Shown here piece by piece: positions 16,101 through 23,060 of a stretch of DNA of 30,220 nt. Every line of letters starts with the position of its first letter. Within the stretch, counting starts at the first letter, position 1. The position numbers and the translations under genes are program-made. The notes below the pieces were generated by a model. It saw only the letters and a program-made list of their open reading frames with translations, was not told the origin of the DNA and searched no databases. This stretch comes from JAAYFT01 sp041655755. GTDB taxonomy: Bacteria; Bacillota; Clostridia; Tissierellales; Tissierellaceae. The stretch lies in the NCBI GenBank assembly GCA_041655755.1, contig JBBAEY010000016.1, positions 1 to 30,220 on the forward strand, read 5' to 3'.

Positions 16101-17294
16101 GCTAAGTCGATTTTTGCTAATGATGTATTAGGCAACATAAGAGAACATCAAATGCCAGAAGGTAGTTTTGAAAGATTTAGAGTAATTAAGGCAGTAGGTA
16201 GAGTCTCTAGTAAAAACAAATGGTCAGAACTTTCAAATGAGGTGTATTTCATAATAAACGATGCACCTACAGGAGGCTTTGATTTTAATAAAATCCCTGC
16301 TAATTATGTTAGAAATGAAGATATAATAATAACTGGATTTGGCGATGATGCAAATATAGCAAGTGGTGATAGTATAAGTTTTAAATATTATCTCAAGAAA
16401 CTCCCGAGTGGGGATGAAACACTTTTGTCTTCGGATAAAAATTTTACATTTACAATAGGCAATTTAGAAACAAATAAAACCTCTGAAACATATCAGGTAA
16501 GGCAAGTAATAACAGATAGTCTGGGTACGTCTTCAGCAGATGTTATTAAGACATTCACTATACAAAACCAAAAGCCCACCGTAGAAATAGTAGAGCCTTC
16601 TAGCCCTGAGTCTAATAATCCAAGCTTAATGTCAGAAGTAGATTTAAAACCTACAATAAAATGGGATTACACTGATTTAGATGGGGATAGGCAGAAGAGA
16701 TATAGGGTAACTATATATAATGGAACAAGTAACAATATAGTTGCAAGCTCAGGGGAAATTGCATCTGAAAACAAACACTGGACAGTGGCAAACCCACTAG
16801 TAGAAGATGTCCTATATTCTGTTGTCGTTGAGGTATATGATGGCCATGAGTGGGGAGTATCGGCTAGAAAATATTTTAAGGTATTTTCACTGAAAATAGA
16901 AGGCTACCTACTTTTTAATCCTGCCATGGCAGGGGACAAGATCTACTTCTACATCACTACTGAAGGATATGCTGACAAGATAGAAATAGAGGTTGATAAT
17001 GATATAATATCAATGGATAAAAGGGTTGAGATGGGATACCCTGGGCTTAGTTATCCATTAGTATTTAATGTCAATAAAGATGTAATGAAGAAGGAAGATA
17101 TCCTAGACTATATTGTGTGGGTGACTACACCTGATACAATTAACAGGGACAATGTCCAGGTAAGACAGCCCTATAAGTTCATTGTCAGGGCTTACAAAGG
17201 AGCAGTTACTAGGGAAATAGAATTGGAGCTTGATATTAGAGGTTCAGTGTTAGAGCTGCTGAAACCAGGTATTAAAAGTAAATATGGAAATTAA
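13131..17294 (+). CDS. Giant secreted multi-domain Ig/PKD-like protein
   Basis: At 1387 residues this is the largest gene here. An N-terminal membrane or signal segment (about 12-35, ending near EVWA) leads to a tyrosine-rich region (about 40-300). A long chain of PKD/cadherin-like beta modules follows. Repeated signatures NNPP or NTPP open modules near residues 305, 740 and 845. Acidic loops such as RDPDDDD, DTDPDTGDN and DLDGD look like calcium-binding sites. There is no C-terminal anchor. It starts 11 bases after the preceding gene and ends at a strong terminator, so the three surface genes form one unit. It is probably an elongated surface adhesin. Ligand and partner are unknown. Confidence 0.6.
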   Translation: MKIIRKTNIRLDKIIVILLIIYLFFFAVDAREVWAYPYENGYDYYQYTGILDSAGKTHYFSTVFVNYEGDYLEYIIFNSDGTIYQETRIVHITGYYDYNTAGIKAVVPTSEDFSTIDIYIGLNHRTSGFQAGGLGVISVSWNGNKYSNPTTMRILVAPKLRSRELSNDRTATVDSPLSITQNGVVYRLWDDGKLNFEILGKINENGYTGSNYKNDKWYYQTHFSTNLQYAYSFNWEQGEYNRLNRAGVWESFEGDYLPILYNILDINYYNDTGKALYYNSIHNVGGITSKFYYNWYQISYIPKNTPPENLFITSPPPNTIYTKEEGSNVVNVEGSVRDPDDDDITVTAELAGVTKSMTLTNTSASTGAAFSFTFDVAEDNISEGNQVIKVSATDNIIKEPITASRDIVVQARVKHNGFVLIDSPLYYKLIYEDEERDPPYEEEIKFTHNPTYFKNSLGLMAESNTWIKTSSSFWSGGKDSNIWKPHTDIDDVKTKLLYNSLSLPGHYKIVSKARDNPKDNSSFDEFKMWSRESLSEINLYVHRKPVAVFTPTIDVFGNITIVDKSYDLDHQGEPGSGIVDRQWRWRKTDDIVWTNGKTPPTSFPPGEEYILGLRVRDKDGESGVGVWGDWTDITIGTGALAPLNALFTLNPSSVSHGVGGIITVENLSSPQSLVTKYEWIIKKAGVQQGSIISTSVPTSAQLKAYGIGKYTLSLKVGDNGGRWSEPYTLAYEVINNPPIAEFEAPDVVYRDDILNKTSSTKLINTTPADLDGDTITYKWEIKAPDGKIHTIDNTKDPSFKVQDIITAKAVGPVTAISPNWEIKLIATDSLGAKSEYTRDLEVINNPPIGQIAGPTDVGQYTSHSYSSSDTDPDTGDNPLSIFRWKHVKPDGSYESFDTKDIEVTFTEHGTHTIEHYALDQIGDKSNVSTLTIDVIENQAPTMTITNPVGTKAIPEVISFNPLMKWNYDDIENDAQERYGFDFYYADDDVLAKSIFANDVLGNIREHQMPEGSFERFRVIKAVGRVSSKNKWSELSNEVYFIINDAPTGGFDFNKIPANYVRNEDIIITGFGDDANIASGDSISFKYYLKKLPSGDETLLSSDKNFTFTIGNLETNKTSETYQVRQVITDSLGTSSADVIKTFTIQNQKPTVEIVEPSSPESNNPSLMSEVDLKPTIKWDYTDLDGDRQKRYRVTIYNGTSNNIVASSGEIASENKHWTVANPLVEDVLYSVVVEVYDGHEWGVSARKYFKVFSLKIEGYLLFNPAMAGDKIYFYITTEGYADKIEIEVDNDIISMDKRVEMGYPGLSYPLVFNVNKDVMKKEDILDYIVWVTTPDTINRDNVQVRQPYKFIVRAYKGAVTREIELELDIRGSVLELLKPGIKSKYGN

Positions 17295-17302
17295 ATAGAC
17301 AG

Positions 17303-17326
17303 AAGCCCCTCATTGAGGGGCTTTTC
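17303..17326 (+). terminator. Rho-independent terminator of the surface-protein operon
   Basis: AAGCCCCTC pairs with GAGGGGCTT around a three-base loop, a perfect nine-pair stem, followed by TTTTCC. It lies just after the giant surface protein gene. Confidence 0.9.
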
Positions 17327-17357
17327 CTATTTAAAGTAACTTGAAAGGAGGATGCCC

Positions 17358-18344
17358 TTGTTTCTTTTTATGTCAGATGATGAAGATATACTAAATATCT
17401 TAGAAGAAGGTAATTTAATAATAAATAAATATTCAGGGGATATGGACTTTAAGAGTTTTATTTATGACAAGAACCTAGATCATTATTCTCATGTAATTGT
17501 AGATTTAGAATCATTAAATAATACAGAGGAAGAGATGCTTGAGGCGATAAAGGCATTTTTAATAATATATAAATCTAAGCTGATTCTATTTTCCAGGGAA
17601 ATAGATGATGATTTTCTTTCTAGGATAATTGAACTTGATTTTTTTGATATTGTGATACCCTTAGAATATGAACAAGTAACTCAAAGCATAGAAGAAAGCC
17701 TTGTAGAGTGTATTTTTGAAAATAAACTTTATAAAGATAGGTTAAAGCAGTTCATAATATCGTTAAAAAGCGGATATAAGTTTCAAAAAAACTTAAAGAT
17801 ATTCCTTGGTGGTGTCGGTAGTAAACTCAATACAACAAAGACAGCCCTTGACTTGGGCTTTTTTTTAAGCCAACTAGGGGCAAGGGTATCCTATACAGAA
17901 CTATCAGATCAGGGTCACCTAAAGAAGATTTTAAATTTATATCCATTTGATTCTGTGTATAAGCATATATCCTTTTTCTATAAAGGAGATATGCCCATGG
18001 GCGACCAAGGCTTTAATTTTAACATTATAGACATTGGCATACTAGACGAAAATGGTCTAAAGGTCCTTAATAGTAAATTAGCTGGAGTAAGGATTATTGG
18101 GGTAAATACAGACCTAGAATTGGAGAAGCTCGTTATCTTATCATACCCAGAGGATACCCATATTATCTTTGGTTCATCTTTGAATATGGATATTGAAAAA
18201 GAAAGGGTAAAGAAGGTATATAGGACTGAAAATATATACTTTGCCAAACAAGTTGATTTATCTTCCTTAAAAGGGGAGGCCACGGCCAATGCCCATATTT
18301 ACAGGGAAATACTAAAAGATTATATTATTGAAAATATTAATTAA
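17358..18344 (+). CDS. Second TadZ/CpaE-like protein without a P-loop
   Basis: This protein of about 328 residues has the same plan as the one at 1426: a receiver-like N-terminal part (about 1-125) and a ParA/MinD-like C-terminal part. The would-be P-loop (FLGGVGSKLNTTKTALDLGFFL) has the outline of the motif but no lysine in the GKT position. It keeps NIIDIG, comparable to the Walker B region. It probably does not hydrolyse ATP and may act as a scaffold or as a partner of the first copy. AAAGGAGG at 17344-17351 touches ATG 17352, so TTG 17358 is the better start. It stands alone between two terminators, outside the main Tad operon. Confidence 0.6.
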   Translation: MFLFMSDDEDILNILEEGNLIINKYSGDMDFKSFIYDKNLDHYSHVIVDLESLNNTEEEMLEAIKAFLIIYKSKLILFSREIDDDFLSRIIELDFFDIVIPLEYEQVTQSIEESLVECIFENKLYKDRLKQFIISLKSGYKFQKNLKIFLGGVGSKLNTTKTALDLGFFLSQLGARVSYTELSDQGHLKKILNLYPFDSVYKHISFFYKGDMPMGDQGFNFNIIDIGILDENGLKVLNSKLAGVRIIGVNTDLELEKLVILSYPEDTHIIFGSSLNMDIEKERVKKVYRTENIYFAKQVDLSSLKGEATANAHIYREILKDYIIENIN

Positions 18345-18365
18345 GGCCTATTAGGCCTTTTTTTA
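18343..18365 (+). terminator. Rho-independent terminator
   Basis: AAGGCC pairs with GGCCTT around a short loop, followed by a run of seven T. It overlaps the stop codon region of the second TadZ-like gene. Confidence 0.8.
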
Positions 18366-18379
18366 TGAGGGGGGATGAG

Positions 18380-18568
18380 ATGTTATTTAAAGGTATAGTT
18401 GTAAACACATTTTACGGCCCTGGTATTATCAGGGAAGGAGTAAGATATGGAAGTTTAAATGTATACAGAGTAGAAATATTAAAGGGGGTGAAAAAAGGAA
18501 GGTTATTGTGGTATCCGGAAGACGATTTAGAAGTGCTAGAAAGTGAAGAAGAGGCTGCAGAATTTTAA
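18380..18568 (+). CDS. Small basic-acidic protein, function unknown
   Basis: This 62-residue protein begins MLFKGIVVNTFYGPG and ends with an acidic tail (ESEEEAAEF). The pattern of short beta strands with a central KKGRLLWYPEDDLEVL suggests a small SH3- or KOW-like barrel, but I do not recognise a family. ATG 18380 is preferred over ATG 18365 because a run of G at 18369-18374 lies five bases upstream. It is 12 bases before the SSB gene and probably cotranscribed, which hints at a role near DNA. Confidence 0.5.
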   Translation: MLFKGIVVNTFYGPGIIREGVRYGSLNVYRVEILKGVKKGRLLWYPEDDLEVLESEEEAAEF

Positions 18569-18580
18569 AGGAGGGTTTAA

Positions 18581-18919
18581 ATGAATAAGATTATGTTATT
18601 AGGCAGATTAACAAAGGATGTAGAAGTAAAGAAATTTTCAACAGATGGGGAAAGAGAGGGTTTGTTGGTCGGCAGATATACCTTGGCCGTCAACAGGCCC
18701 TATAAGAGGAAAGGAGAACAGGAGGCAGACTTTATTAATATAGTTACCTTTGGCAAAGCAGCAGAATTTGCAGAGAAATATTTTAAAAAGGGCCAGCAAG
18801 TGGCCATTGCAGGTAGACTACAAATCAAACAATTTGATGGGGAAGACGGTAAGAGACAATACTTTACCGAGGTAGTTGTTGAGGAACAGCACTTTGCAGA
18901 GGGAAAAAGAATAGATTAA
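18581..18919 (+). CDS. ssb: Single-stranded DNA-binding protein
   Basis: This 112-residue protein is a single OB-fold. It begins MNKIMLLGRLTKDVEV and includes the family segments DFINIVTFGKAAEFAEKY and GQQVAIAGRLQ. It binds single-stranded DNA in replication and in the strand that enters during conjugation. It lacks the usual glycine/proline-rich tail and the acidic DDDIPF-type tip that recruits replication partners. Plasmid- and phage-encoded SSBs are often short in this way. An AGGAGGG site lies before the ATG. A strong hairpin terminator follows. Confidence 0.95.
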   Translation: MNKIMLLGRLTKDVEVKKFSTDGEREGLLVGRYTLAVNRPYKRKGEQEADFINIVTFGKAAEFAEKYFKKGQQVAIAGRLQIKQFDGEDGKRQYFTEVVVEEQHFAEGKRID

Positions 18920-18927
18920 GGTAAAAG

Positions 18928-18972
18928 AAAAAGGCAGTCATAGTTTAACTTCTATGGCTGTTTTTCTTTTTC
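18928..18972 (+). terminator. Rho-independent terminator after ssb
   Basis: GAAAAAGGCAGTCATAG pairs with CTATGGCTGTTTTTC (one mismatch region), followed by further T-rich sequence. The stem and both A/T flanks could act in either direction. Confidence 0.8.
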
Positions 18973-18998
18973 AATATCAAAACAAGGAAGGTGAATCT

Positions 18999-19682
18999 AT
19001 GATATTTCCAATAATTATGCTTACACTCACAATTTTAGGTGGTGGTGGGTTTTTTATATTTAACAAGATAAATAAAATCAATAATTCGAAAATTAGCGAA
19101 AAGCAACAGACCGCCCAAGACTTTACCAATGTTGCTGATATAGGTAATTTTCTATACTCTAGGGATAAATATGTCTTTGGATATTTAAAGATAAGTCCAA
19201 TATCCATAGAGCTTCTGTCCGATAGAGAGAAAAGGTCATTAGCCAAAAGTTTAACCGCAGAGCTCTCAGCCCTGCAGAGCATTTTTAGATTTATAGCAGT
19301 GTCTAGACCTATAGACATTACGCCTCTTATTAATAACTATTCTCAAATTCTACTTGATTCCAACGATCAAAAACAGAAAGAACTTCTGAGGCATGAGATG
19401 TATTCCATATCAGACTATGCCATGAATGGAGAAAATGTTGAAAGACAATTCTATATTAGATTATATCAAAGGCAGGAGGAGGGGGCAGAGAAGGAATTAA
19501 TAGCCAAGCTCAATGATTTATCAGAGAGATTTGGCAGACGTGGGGTTAGATCCAATATTTTAAAGGAAAAGGATATTGTAAGGTTATGTAACCTAGTCAA
19601 CAATCCTGCTTACTCCCATATCGAAGATAGTGACTTTAAGGCAGTTATACCTATGATGTTAGAAATGGAGGGGATACAGTAG
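18999..19682 (+). CDS. Membrane-anchored VirB4 N-terminal-domain protein
   Basis: This 227-residue protein has a membrane helix (about 3-22) and then an alpha/beta domain with TAQDFTNVADIGNFLYSRDK and a VSRPIDI segment. This looks like the N-terminal region that normally precedes the ATPase core of VirB4/TrbE proteins. Here it ends at 19682, and the ATPase is encoded by the next gene, whose GTG shares the last base of the TAG stop. The two together (about 848 residues) equal one normal VirB4, so the protein appears split. The start is ATG 18999 after AAGGAAGGTGA rather than the upstream ATG at 18954, which lies in the preceding terminator. Confidence 0.6.
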   Translation: MIFPIIMLTLTILGGGGFFIFNKINKINNSKISEKQQTAQDFTNVADIGNFLYSRDKYVFGYLKISPISIELLSDREKRSLAKSLTAELSALQSIFRFIAVSRPIDITPLINNYSQILLDSNDQKQKELLRHEMYSISDYAMNGENVERQFYIRLYQRQEEGAEKELIAKLNDLSERFGRRGVRSNILKEKDIVRLCNLVNNPAYSHIEDSDFKAVIPMMLEMEGIQ

Positions 19683-21547
19683 TGGAGAAAATAGTTAATA
19701 GAAAGAAGAAAAGTAAAAGTAGTAACATACCGATTAAGAGGAAAAACCAGGTAAATAATGCTCTCCTTAATATAATCACCCCTATTGGGCTTAAATTCAG
19801 GAAAAACACCTTTGATTTGGGAGAAAACATGGCTAGGGCCTATGGGCTTATTAAGTACCCTCAAAGCCCTGACTATGGTTGGTTATCAAGGATAACCAAT
19901 ATACCTAGTACTATTGTGTCTATAGATTTCACACCTGTAGATAGTGGAGACTTTGTTGATACACTATCTACTACAATTAAGATGAAAAAGGGGGAGGCTG
20001 ACAGTGCTAGGGACCCCCTCACAGCTTCCAGGGCAGAGAAAATAGCACTAGATGCGGAAAAGACCATGATTAGCATAGATCAAGAAGGGGAAATAGTGGG
20101 CAAGATGTCCACAGTAATAATGCCAGTATCTAGAGATGAAAAAAACTTTGACAAGGTATGCAAGAGGGTGGAGAGCAACGTTAAGGTTTTAGGCTCCAAG
20201 CTAAGAACATTGGCGAACCTACAAAAAGAAGGGTTTAAACAAATTTCACCATTTCATATAGGAAGTAATGATGTCAAGATGATCACAGATAGGATAGTAC
20301 CCCTCTCATCCTTTATAGGAGGTTATCCCTTTGCAGCCTCGGGCTACAATGATGGGGCAGGGTACAACTTTGCAAAGGACAGTTCAGGTGGATTAGTAGT
20401 TATAGATCCATGGAAAAGAGGGGGAGATAGAACAAATAGTTTTTTTGTCATAATGGGAGTACCAGGAGTAGGCAAATCAACTACAGTTAAACATATCGCA
20501 CTATCGGAATTTATGATGGGGACTAAAATCATATTTATAGACCCCCATGGGGAATACAGGGAGATGACAAGAAACCTCAATGGTGATTGGATAAATGCGT
20601 CAGGTGGTTCCAAGGGTAGGATAAATCCCCTACAGATTCGGTCAGTTCCCAAAGACGATGAAGATGAGGAAGAAAGATTATATGGGGATGAAGGTTATGG
20701 TATGGGGGATATGGCCCTATACATTAAAAATCTTGAAATATTCTTTAAACTATATATTCCGTCACTGACAGATAGACATATGGCCATACTGAAATCGGAG
20801 ATAATAGAGTTATATAATAGGTTTAATATATTTTGGGATACAGATATAACTGAACTAAAAAATACTGATTTTCCAATTATGGAAGACCTATTTATGCAAG
20901 TGGCTGAAAAGGCCAAGAAGGTAAATTCATCTTATAAGGGAGATTTTGAGGACCTAGCCCTTTATTTAAAAGATATTGCCACAGGTTCTGATTCATTTTT
21001 GTGGAATGGTCACACAACTATAGAGGCCAATACTAGGGCAATTTGTATAGATACAAAAGGCTTACAAAATACGAGCAACAATATAATATCAACCCAGTAT
21101 TTTAACCTACTCCAGTGGGCATGGGAGGAAATAATAAAGGATCCGACCGAAAGGGTAATGCTTTTTGCGGATGAGGCCTATCTAATGATAGACCCAAAGG
21201 TGCCCCAATCCCTAGAATTTCTTAGAAACTTAGTTAAGGGTGCTAGGAAGTACGAGGGTGGTGGGGCAATTATCTCTCACTCTGTTGGTGACTTCTTAGA
21301 CCCTGCAATTAAAAGATATGGCCAAGCCATTTTGGATATGCCAGCCTTTAAGATTTTAATGGGGACAGATGGTAGAAACCTACTTGAGACAAAAGAACTA
21401 TATGACTTAACAGAGGCAGAGGAAGAATTATTGGCCAGCAAACAAAGGGGTAGGGCATTAATGATGATAGGATCCAAAAGGCTGAAGGTAAATTTTGAAA
21501 TTCCAGAGTATAAATTTAGATATATGGGTGAAGCAGGTGGGAGATAG
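19682..21547 (+). CDS. VirB4-like conjugation ATPase
   Basis: This 621-residue protein carries a Walker A motif GVPGVGKSTT at about 258-267. The motif IIFIDPHGEYREM lies just downstream, as in the HerA/VirB4/TraC ATPases. The Walker B strand VMLFADEAYLMID falls near 488-500. A conserved arginine-containing segment follows. VirB4 drives substrate transfer and pilus biogenesis at the base of the type IV channel. It begins at a GTG overlapping the previous stop, with AGGGG upstream. Its N-terminal domain is in the preceding gene. An ATPase this intact argues that a working transfer machine exists. The coupling protein and relaxase must lie outside the window. Confidence 0.9.
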   Translation: MEKIVNRKKKSKSSNIPIKRKNQVNNALLNIITPIGLKFRKNTFDLGENMARAYGLIKYPQSPDYGWLSRITNIPSTIVSIDFTPVDSGDFVDTLSTTIKMKKGEADSARDPLTASRAEKIALDAEKTMISIDQEGEIVGKMSTVIMPVSRDEKNFDKVCKRVESNVKVLGSKLRTLANLQKEGFKQISPFHIGSNDVKMITDRIVPLSSFIGGYPFAASGYNDGAGYNFAKDSSGGLVVIDPWKRGGDRTNSFFVIMGVPGVGKSTTVKHIALSEFMMGTKIIFIDPHGEYREMTRNLNGDWINASGGSKGRINPLQIRSVPKDDEDEEERLYGDEGYGMGDMALYIKNLEIFFKLYIPSLTDRHMAILKSEIIELYNRFNIFWDTDITELKNTDFPIMEDLFMQVAEKAKKVNSSYKGDFEDLALYLKDIATGSDSFLWNGHTTIEANTRAICIDTKGLQNTSNNIISTQYFNLLQWAWEEIIKDPTERVMLFADEAYLMIDPKVPQSLEFLRNLVKGARKYEGGGAIISHSVGDFLDPAIKRYGQAILDMPAFKILMGTDGRNLLETKELYDLTEAEEELLASKQRGRALMMIGSKRLKVNFEIPEYKFRYMGEAGGR

Positions 21548-21647
21548 GAATTGGTGAAAAGGCTCTAAAATAAGCCATACTATAGGTATCAAGAATGATT
21601 TAAGGACCTTAAATCGCATTTTATGGGGTCGTTTTGGAGGTGGAATA

Positions 21648-21734
21648 GTGGGAAATAAAAATAAGTTCTTAGAAATGCTACTATGGCTAGTAATTTTAAT
21701 TGCTTCCATAGTATTTTTCTTTCTAAGGAGATAG
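21648..21734 (+). CDS. 28-residue single-helix membrane peptide
   Basis: This short ORF encodes MGNKNKFLEMLLWLVILI and a hydrophobic remainder ending FFFLRR, so one membrane helix with basic ends. The GTG has a strong GGAGGTGG site at 21635-21642. Its TAG stop is 10 bases before the next gene, whose ribosome site AGGAGGG overlaps its end. The small size excludes a family call. It could be a subunit of the transfer channel or an uncharacterised membrane peptide. Confidence 0.5.
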   Translation: MGNKNKFLEMLLWLVILIASIVFFFLRR

Positions 21735-21744
21735 GAGGGCTTGG

Positions 21745-22983
21745 ATGGAATTTTTAAGAAGGCTATTAATCATGACTGCCATGGACGACGAGGGCAGGGA
21801 TAAATTAATTATAATAGTTATATCTATACTATCTATTATCCTGATTGTTATCCTAGCCCTTTTTTCTTTTCCTTCAATTTTAATTTCTACAATTTTTGGC
21901 AGTACTCTAGAGTCAAATCCAAATCTATATGATGATTTGGAGAAAGTTGCAATATATCAGGACGTAATACTAGAGATTGACAGGTTGAATCAGGAATGGA
22001 TTGAAGATAGGATGCTTCAGTATTCCTACTGCGATGAATTTGAAGTTTCTTATGATTATGATTTGACTTGGAGGGAACTGATGGCCATTGACTCAGTTTT
22101 ATATAGACAAGATTTTAGAAAGATAAATAAGTCAAAGATAGCAGAGAATGCCCTAGTATTCATGGATAGAAATATAGAAATAATAGAAAGAGAATATTCA
22201 GAACCGTATAGTTATGTCATCGGGACTGAAAGTGGTCCAGTAGTAGTTTCAGGTACTAGAGTTGTGAAAAGAAAGGTAGGAATAATCACTATTAGTACCA
22301 GAGCATTTAACGATATCTTGCCTGAATTTGGGATTACAGATGAAGAAGATATATTTATGGCAACTAATATCTACGATAACATTGTCACCATTGATATAGA
22401 AGGAAATTTAAATATCTATGACAGGATAGACCTAGATAATTTAGAGGAATATCCAGAAGGATATGCCAATATACCATACTACAACCAAACTGACATAAGG
22501 TGGGCCACTAACTCCTATGGCAATTCAACCATTTATTCAGGGGGCTGTGGTCCTACATCTTTGGCCATGGTAGTATCAGGTTTAACTGGTCGGACAACCC
22601 CAGATATAGTAGCAGATTGGAGCTATAGAAATGGGCATAGGGCCGAGGGACAGGGGTCCTATTGGTCCCTAATGACTGATGGAGGTGCCTACTATGGACT
22701 GCAAGTAGAACAGGTCAGTAGGAGGAATCCAAATAAAATAGTACAGGCCTTAAGTGAGGGTTATCCAGTCATTGCTAGTATGGGTCCAGGTCATTTTACT
22801 AGGGGTGGACACTTTATTGTTTTAAGGGGTATAACAGCAGATGGTAAAATATTAGTACATGATTCAGCCAGTGTAGAGCGTAGCAAAAAAGAATGGGATC
22901 TATCCATAATAATGAATGAAAGTAGTAAAAATGGAGGGGTAAATGGGAGTCCATTTTGGATATTTAAGATATTTAAAAGGTAA
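21745..22983 (+). CDS. Membrane-anchored C39-type peptidase, transfer-associated
   Basis: This 412-residue protein has a cytoplasmic start, one membrane helix (about 20-51), a spacer domain (about 60-235) and a C-terminal C39-like cysteine peptidase domain (about 240-412). The likely active site is Cys268 in SGGCGPTSLAM, His356 in GGHFIVL and Asp373 in LVHDSAS, with Gln248 as oxyanion residue. In conjugation clusters such enzymes occupy the place of VirB1, opening the cell wall for the channel. Here the peptidase fold replaces the more usual transglycosylase or NlpC/P60 domain. It closes the VirB4 unit and is followed by a terminator. Its substrate, wall peptide or protein, is not shown. Confidence 0.7.
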   Translation: MEFLRRLLIMTAMDDEGRDKLIIIVISILSIILIVILALFSFPSILISTIFGSTLESNPNLYDDLEKVAIYQDVILEIDRLNQEWIEDRMLQYSYCDEFEVSYDYDLTWRELMAIDSVLYRQDFRKINKSKIAENALVFMDRNIEIIEREYSEPYSYVIGTESGPVVVSGTRVVKRKVGIITISTRAFNDILPEFGITDEEDIFMATNIYDNIVTIDIEGNLNIYDRIDLDNLEEYPEGYANIPYYNQTDIRWATNSYGNSTIYSGGCGPTSLAMVVSGLTGRTTPDIVADWSYRNGHRAEGQGSYWSLMTDGGAYYGLQVEQVSRRNPNKIVQALSEGYPVIASMGPGHFTRGGHFIVLRGITADGKILVHDSASVERSKKEWDLSIIMNESSKNGGVNGSPFWIFKIFKR

Positions 22984-22999
22984 TAGTAAGTTTCATAAG

Positions 23000-23026
23000 G
23001 ACACTCAAATATGAGTGTCTTTTTTT
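23000..23026 (+). terminator. Rho-independent terminator
   Basis: GACACTCA pairs perfectly with TGAGTGTC around a four-base loop, followed by seven T. It separates the transfer genes from the replication gene. Confidence 0.9.
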
Positions 23027-23060
23027 ACATATTTTTAGAAAAATTTGAGGGGGTAATCTT

